A DNA stretch of 64,000 nucleotides from Isoetes taiwanensis (lineage: Eukaryota > Streptophyta > Lycopodiopsida > Isoetales > Isoetaceae). The stretch is from the NCBI GenBank assembly GCA_021234155.1, contig JAJEKV010000027.1:1827109-1891108 (forward strand), in the 5' to 3' direction. The notes beneath the pieces were generated by a model. The model was given only the letters and a program-made list of their open reading frames with translations, was not told the origin of the DNA and ran no database searches. The position numbers were made by a program, and so were the translations under genes. Of the stretch, positions 60,051-64,000 are shown one piece after another. Numbering within the stretch: position 1 is the stretch's first letter; each line of letters opens with the position of its first letter.

Positions 60051-62270
60051 TTAACATATACCTAGAATATGCCATAAACCCACATGGACGATGGCTTGCT
60101 CCCCTAGGGGTAACCCAAAAATATTGTTGATATCCTGTCAGGTCTACTATTCTCCGACCAACATGTTTTCATACCTCTAGCGATTAAATCCATACCCTTG
60201 AATATTGAGTATATGATCTACTGAGGATAGCCAAACAAACTATAAACATGTGTTGGGCACAATTTGCAATATCAAACACCATTTATTAGTATTCAACCAT
60301 TTTGGCAATTGGCGCGACATCGCTATACCGACAATACTGAGAAATATGCACACAACCATCATGCTCATGAGTATTTTGGAGATGCATGCTACTTTCATAT
60401 TTTAGATGTTGCAAAGCTAAATTTATTGCCCTACATAGATTTCAAGTTCTTACAAACCATATACAATTGGAGCGATATTTTGTAAGGTAGATCAACCTTG
60501 CGATATATTTTGGTACATTATTTATGTTCCACTTGAACCCAAAAACAACATAATTGCACCAGCTTTTAGGCCGGAATTGATGGTCAAGTAAATGATAGGA
60601 TTTAAACTTGCAGGTCACTTTTTTTGCTTTTTTTTTTTGATCGGCCTCGATACTAGCCACCGAAGACTATAGATTATTTGCATGGACGGTTGAAGGAAAG
60701 CTTTCAACTATTTTGATCCCAAGCAACCTAGGCACTTGGTTAAGAGAGCTGGTTGCCAACAAGGATAAGGATATATACTTGATTCGCTTAAGCTTGAGCT
60801 AAATGGCTGCTACAAATTCTCAAGATAGTAAACGCTCTCAATTTAATGAAAGCTGCCAACAAAAAAATATGTTGATGAGCTCGGGCAGTTCTATATCCCT
60901 CGGGACTAGCATGTTTTCATACCCCTAGCTATGAAATCCAAAACCCGACTATTGAGTATATGATCTACTGAGGATAGCCAAACAAACTATAAACATGACA
61001 CCATTTATCGATTCAACTACCGTGCCTTGTATATGATTATATGTTTTTAGGAACCATACCCACTTTGTCGCCCGTCTTTGGGATTGAGGAGGAAGGGAGA
61101 ATGGGATGTAGGTATATTTACACGTTACAAATGCAGCCTGAAAACCGCCATATTAAGAAAAGGAGTTCCCATATCCAGCCACGCCAGTTTGCATTTTATA
61201 AGACATTAGTTAGTTAAAGCCTCATCAATCCTATGGCAAATAACCTCATATCGCCTTTAAATGGAAATCTACTGTACTCTTATACCAACTTAGAGTAAAT
61301 TGTAAGAAATACGTTACTAATATGGAAGTATGATACAACTATTCATATTCTAAACAAGGTGTGCCTTGGACAATCCCTATTCTTTTGGTGCGTCGATCCT
61401 TTAACACCATGATGTAGCCCCATGCGATAAAGCTCTTAGTTTCCGTAAGTTCATTAAATCTTTGATTTTCTCAACATCAACTGGGCATGAAGTTGTTGCG
61501 TGCCCCCACAAAGCCATCAAAGCATTAGTACCTGGATAGCTTCTTTTGCAATTAACAAAATGGTATCAAACATTTTACAAAAATTTTGAGGGGCATTTAA
61601 CATTTGCTTAGTCAGAATAATTTGGGGAAGGCAAGAAAAAATTAGAGAGAGATGTTTTCCCGACCCTAAAACGTAAAAGAAAATAAATTTCTTTAGGTAG
61701 CAATATGGAAGGCTGCATTCTTTAAGTATGATACAACTATTCATATTCTAAACAAGGTGTGCCTTGGACAACCTCGGTCTTCGGATACGTCGATCCTGTG
61801 GCATCCATGATGTAACCTGTGACATGTAGAGCTCCTAGTTTCCTGCCAAGTTTTTAATTGAATCTTTGATTTTCAATCACACCTCCTATGTATACAGGTA
61901 CAAGATTGTTGCCATCTGTCTCATAAAGCCAACAAAGCATATAATGTATCGCCGAGCTCCTTAAAGTAGACAAACATTAACGAAATTTTGAGGGGCATTT
62001 AACATTTGCTTAGTCGGATCAAGAGAGACATTTTTTTCACTCCAAATGAAAAATAAATTCTTTTAGGTAGCTAAGTGTGGAAGGTTTATTCTGTGACCAT
62101 CAGTATCTTCTTCGATATTTCAAGTAGCATGCTCACTTTCGTATTTGAACAAACCCATTGCCCTCAAATTCTCTAAGTTAGATCACCTTGCACCTCCACA
62201 GTTTTGCTCATACTCACACAAGAGGTAACGTAAGGTGACAAGAACTCAACATCACACCCTCCAAAACTGT
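60051..62270. repeat. Tandem array unit 2 (about 2.2 kb)
   Basis: This unit is collinear with 57,760-60,050, with many substitutions and indels. It holds the hairpin at 60,096-60,114 and two to three copies of the approximately 0.4-kb sub-repeat starting near 61,330 and 61,729 (ACAACTATTCATATTCTAAA, AAGGTGTGCCTTGGACAA). Phrases near 62,100-62,165 (TCAGTATCTTC...TTCGTATTTGAACA) also resemble 44,577-44,630, downstream of the primer-binding site. Confidence 0.7.
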
Positions 62271-62700
62271 CGCCATGTGTCTCACAAAGCTATAAATATA
62301 AACACATGTTGCATGATCACAATTTTTTGGGAGGATGTGCAAGTATTCTACATATCTTAAATTGCCATAAATGTTTGATAATGCGACATGGAAGAATAAC
62401 GAATATCATTTAGAGAAATATAAAGTAATAATAAACTATTTGGAGATGCCCCAAGTCGAGATGCCATTTCATATTTTAGATACGCAAAGGTAGATTTTAT
62501 ACATAGATCCCAAGTTCTACAAACCTAATGTAAGTCATTTTGTACATTATTTATGTTCCACATGAACCCAAAAACAAACAACACAATTGCATCTGGCAAA
62601 GTGATAGAATTTGCGCAGTCAGCCTCCTTTTTTTGCCCTCTTTATTCTACATCGTGGAATTTTAAAATCAAGACTGTGAAACAATTGTGGACAATAATTT
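62271..62700. repeat. Tandem array unit 3, partial
   Basis: The unit repeats phrases such as CATATTTTAGAT, ACATAGAT.CCAAGTTCT, GTACATTATTTATGTTCCAC and TTTTTTTGCC in the same order as units 1 and 2, ending near 62,700. Spacing of the shared phrases is about 2.32 kb between units 1 and 2 and about 2.04 kb between units 2 and 3. Confidence 0.6.
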
Positions 62701-64000
62701 GACATGTTTATGAGCGAGGAAGGAAAATGCGACGTTATGGACCCTAAAATTGCGCGGAAATGAACTTTAAGTAGCATTGTAGCAACGTTGTATCTTACTG
62801 TGTGAATATTCTCTCTATCATTATTTCTCATAGGTATGTCTTCATCTTTTCCCATTCGCTTTGAGATTTTGATCCTGTTTTCCATCCATCCAAATGCTTC
62901 ATCAAAATATCCCACACATGCTAAATGTCAAGATAGGAACAAACTCATTTTCTATATATCTTCCTCGGTGACCACAAGTGAAAACTCATGTAAAATGTAG
63001 TGATGGAGCAATGAGCCAACTATTCTTCTTTACTAAAGAATACCGTGGTGCTCATCAGCCAAATAAAGCGCATATGCCATTTTTTGGGATGCCTCTCGGA
63101 GAGGGCTCAACAAAACCTTTTAAAGAAGCCGCTCTCGTCCCCGGATGTCAATGGAGGGACAACATAGAACGTAGATAAAAATATCCGGAAAAACATAGAA
63201 ACAGATGTGTAGTATTCAAGACTCCACGATATGGCATTATTCTCGCAATTTATTCATGCATCTTAGAGTTACACTATTTGGGCATGGCATTTGTTATGCA
63301 TTAACGGTCAAGTGCATGTGGTCCGTGGTAGAGCCACTTAAAAAAGATCACGCTGAAACAAGTTTACCGTAAACCCCATCGTCTCCCGAGGACAAAGTGG
63401 TTAACATGTCAGCCGGGCAGCGTCTTGTGGTCTGCGGGTAGCAGGTTTTCGCATTAAAAGATCACGGCACTGCTGACGGAGGGTTTTGCCGTGCCGGTTG
63501 GTTTTGCAAGAACGGTGGCACCCGGAGATGTGGCAAATACGAGACAATGCTATAAGCAAAAGCTTTGGCTTGGAATATGATCTCGAAAGAGCCTCGCCTA
63601 CTAAGTCATCACCATGACTTCAAAAGTGGTAGCCATATACCATGGAGTCCAACCCCACCAACCAAGAAGGCCATTACCCTCAAAGACGTCATATATCCGC
63701 CAGTAACATGCAATAGCTTAGCTGCTCACCGAGGCATTTAGATCTACCGGAAGCCACCATTCCAGACAATATGAAAGCTTACCTCTTTGGAACAAGTCGC
63801 TTCTGCAATGTGTGCGTGAATACTATAATAAGCCAAAGAGCCGCCAGATTCACCGGAAGTGGTAAACCGTGACATGTCCTGCTTACTTCAATCGCCATGT
63901 CCGTTAACACTTTTTTGTTGGACAACCACGTGGTGAACTGAAAGCAATCGTTTTGGCATGCTAATCTTTAATAGAGCTTGCAATCGCCTATCGGAATCAA
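62701..64000. other. Intergenic to window end; no gene recognised
   Basis: Short frames only are present. A weak tRNA-like stretch (AAGTGGTTAACATG then GCAGGTTTTCGCATT, about 63,390-63,460) could be a worn SINE, but neither box is complete. Confidence 0.45.

Noticed and set aside
63390-63460. tRNA-like A-box and B-box pair
   Set aside because: The B-box (CAGGTTTTCGCATT) is too degenerate and no cloverleaf can be folded.

Overview
The window is AT-rich, repeat-dense nuclear DNA from a land plant, most likely a seed plant with a large genome. A gymnosperm is plausible, but I infer that only from the repeat load and a 2.3 kb intron. The evidence for a plant is a multi-exon SKU5-similar (SKS) multicopper-oxidase-like gene, an RMR-type PA-TM-RING-H2 gene, a Ty3/gypsy chromovirus with chromodomain, a CACTA-like DNA transposon with a 3-bp target duplication, an L1-type LINE, and a plant primer-binding site. 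All introns I could place are GT-AG. Nothing prokaryotic is present.

Layout. 1-12,696 is a tandem Ty3/gypsy remnant on the + strand: LTR fragment, internal 3' part, truncated LTR, internal 3' part, complete LTR. The first internal copy is split by a 5,481-bp CACTA-like element (548-6028); the second copy preserves the empty site. 12,697-18,270 holds a small LTR-like remnant, tandem repeats and no recognised gene. 18,271-21,566 holds a promoter with duplicated CACGTG modules and an eight-exon SKS gene that is in frame throughout except for one TAG at a conserved Trp codon. 22,010-26,720 is a decayed LINE (+). 26,721-30,260 is gene-poor and contains a cruciform. 30,261-33,943 (-) holds exons of signal recognition particle receptor alpha, with a tandemly duplicated exon, a frame-breaking deletion and missing exons, so it looks like a pseudogene. 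38,061-41,924 (-) is the best intact gene, a four-exon RMR protein of 346 residues; its 2.3 kb intron carries a small reverse-transcriptase fossil. 44,226-44,505 is a short LTR with a Met-tRNA-type primer-binding site, next to a minus-strand relative of the first chromovirus (44,680-about 48,370). From 49.5 kb to the end the window is mostly noncoding, with an unclassified repeat family (also at 34.0-34.3 kb) that forms a tandem array at 57.8-62.7 kb.

The genes do not form a pathway. Two, perhaps all three, act in the secretory system: SRP receptor (ER targeting), RMR (vacuolar sorting/ubiquitin ligase) and SKS (secreted, cell wall). I treat that as coincidence. No clearly new coding system was found. 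The strongest unusual signals are the clean CACTA insertion with its empty-site control, the exon duplication in the SRP receptor copy, the single-nonsense SKS gene behind duplicated ABRE-like modules, and the hairpin-bearing repeat family.
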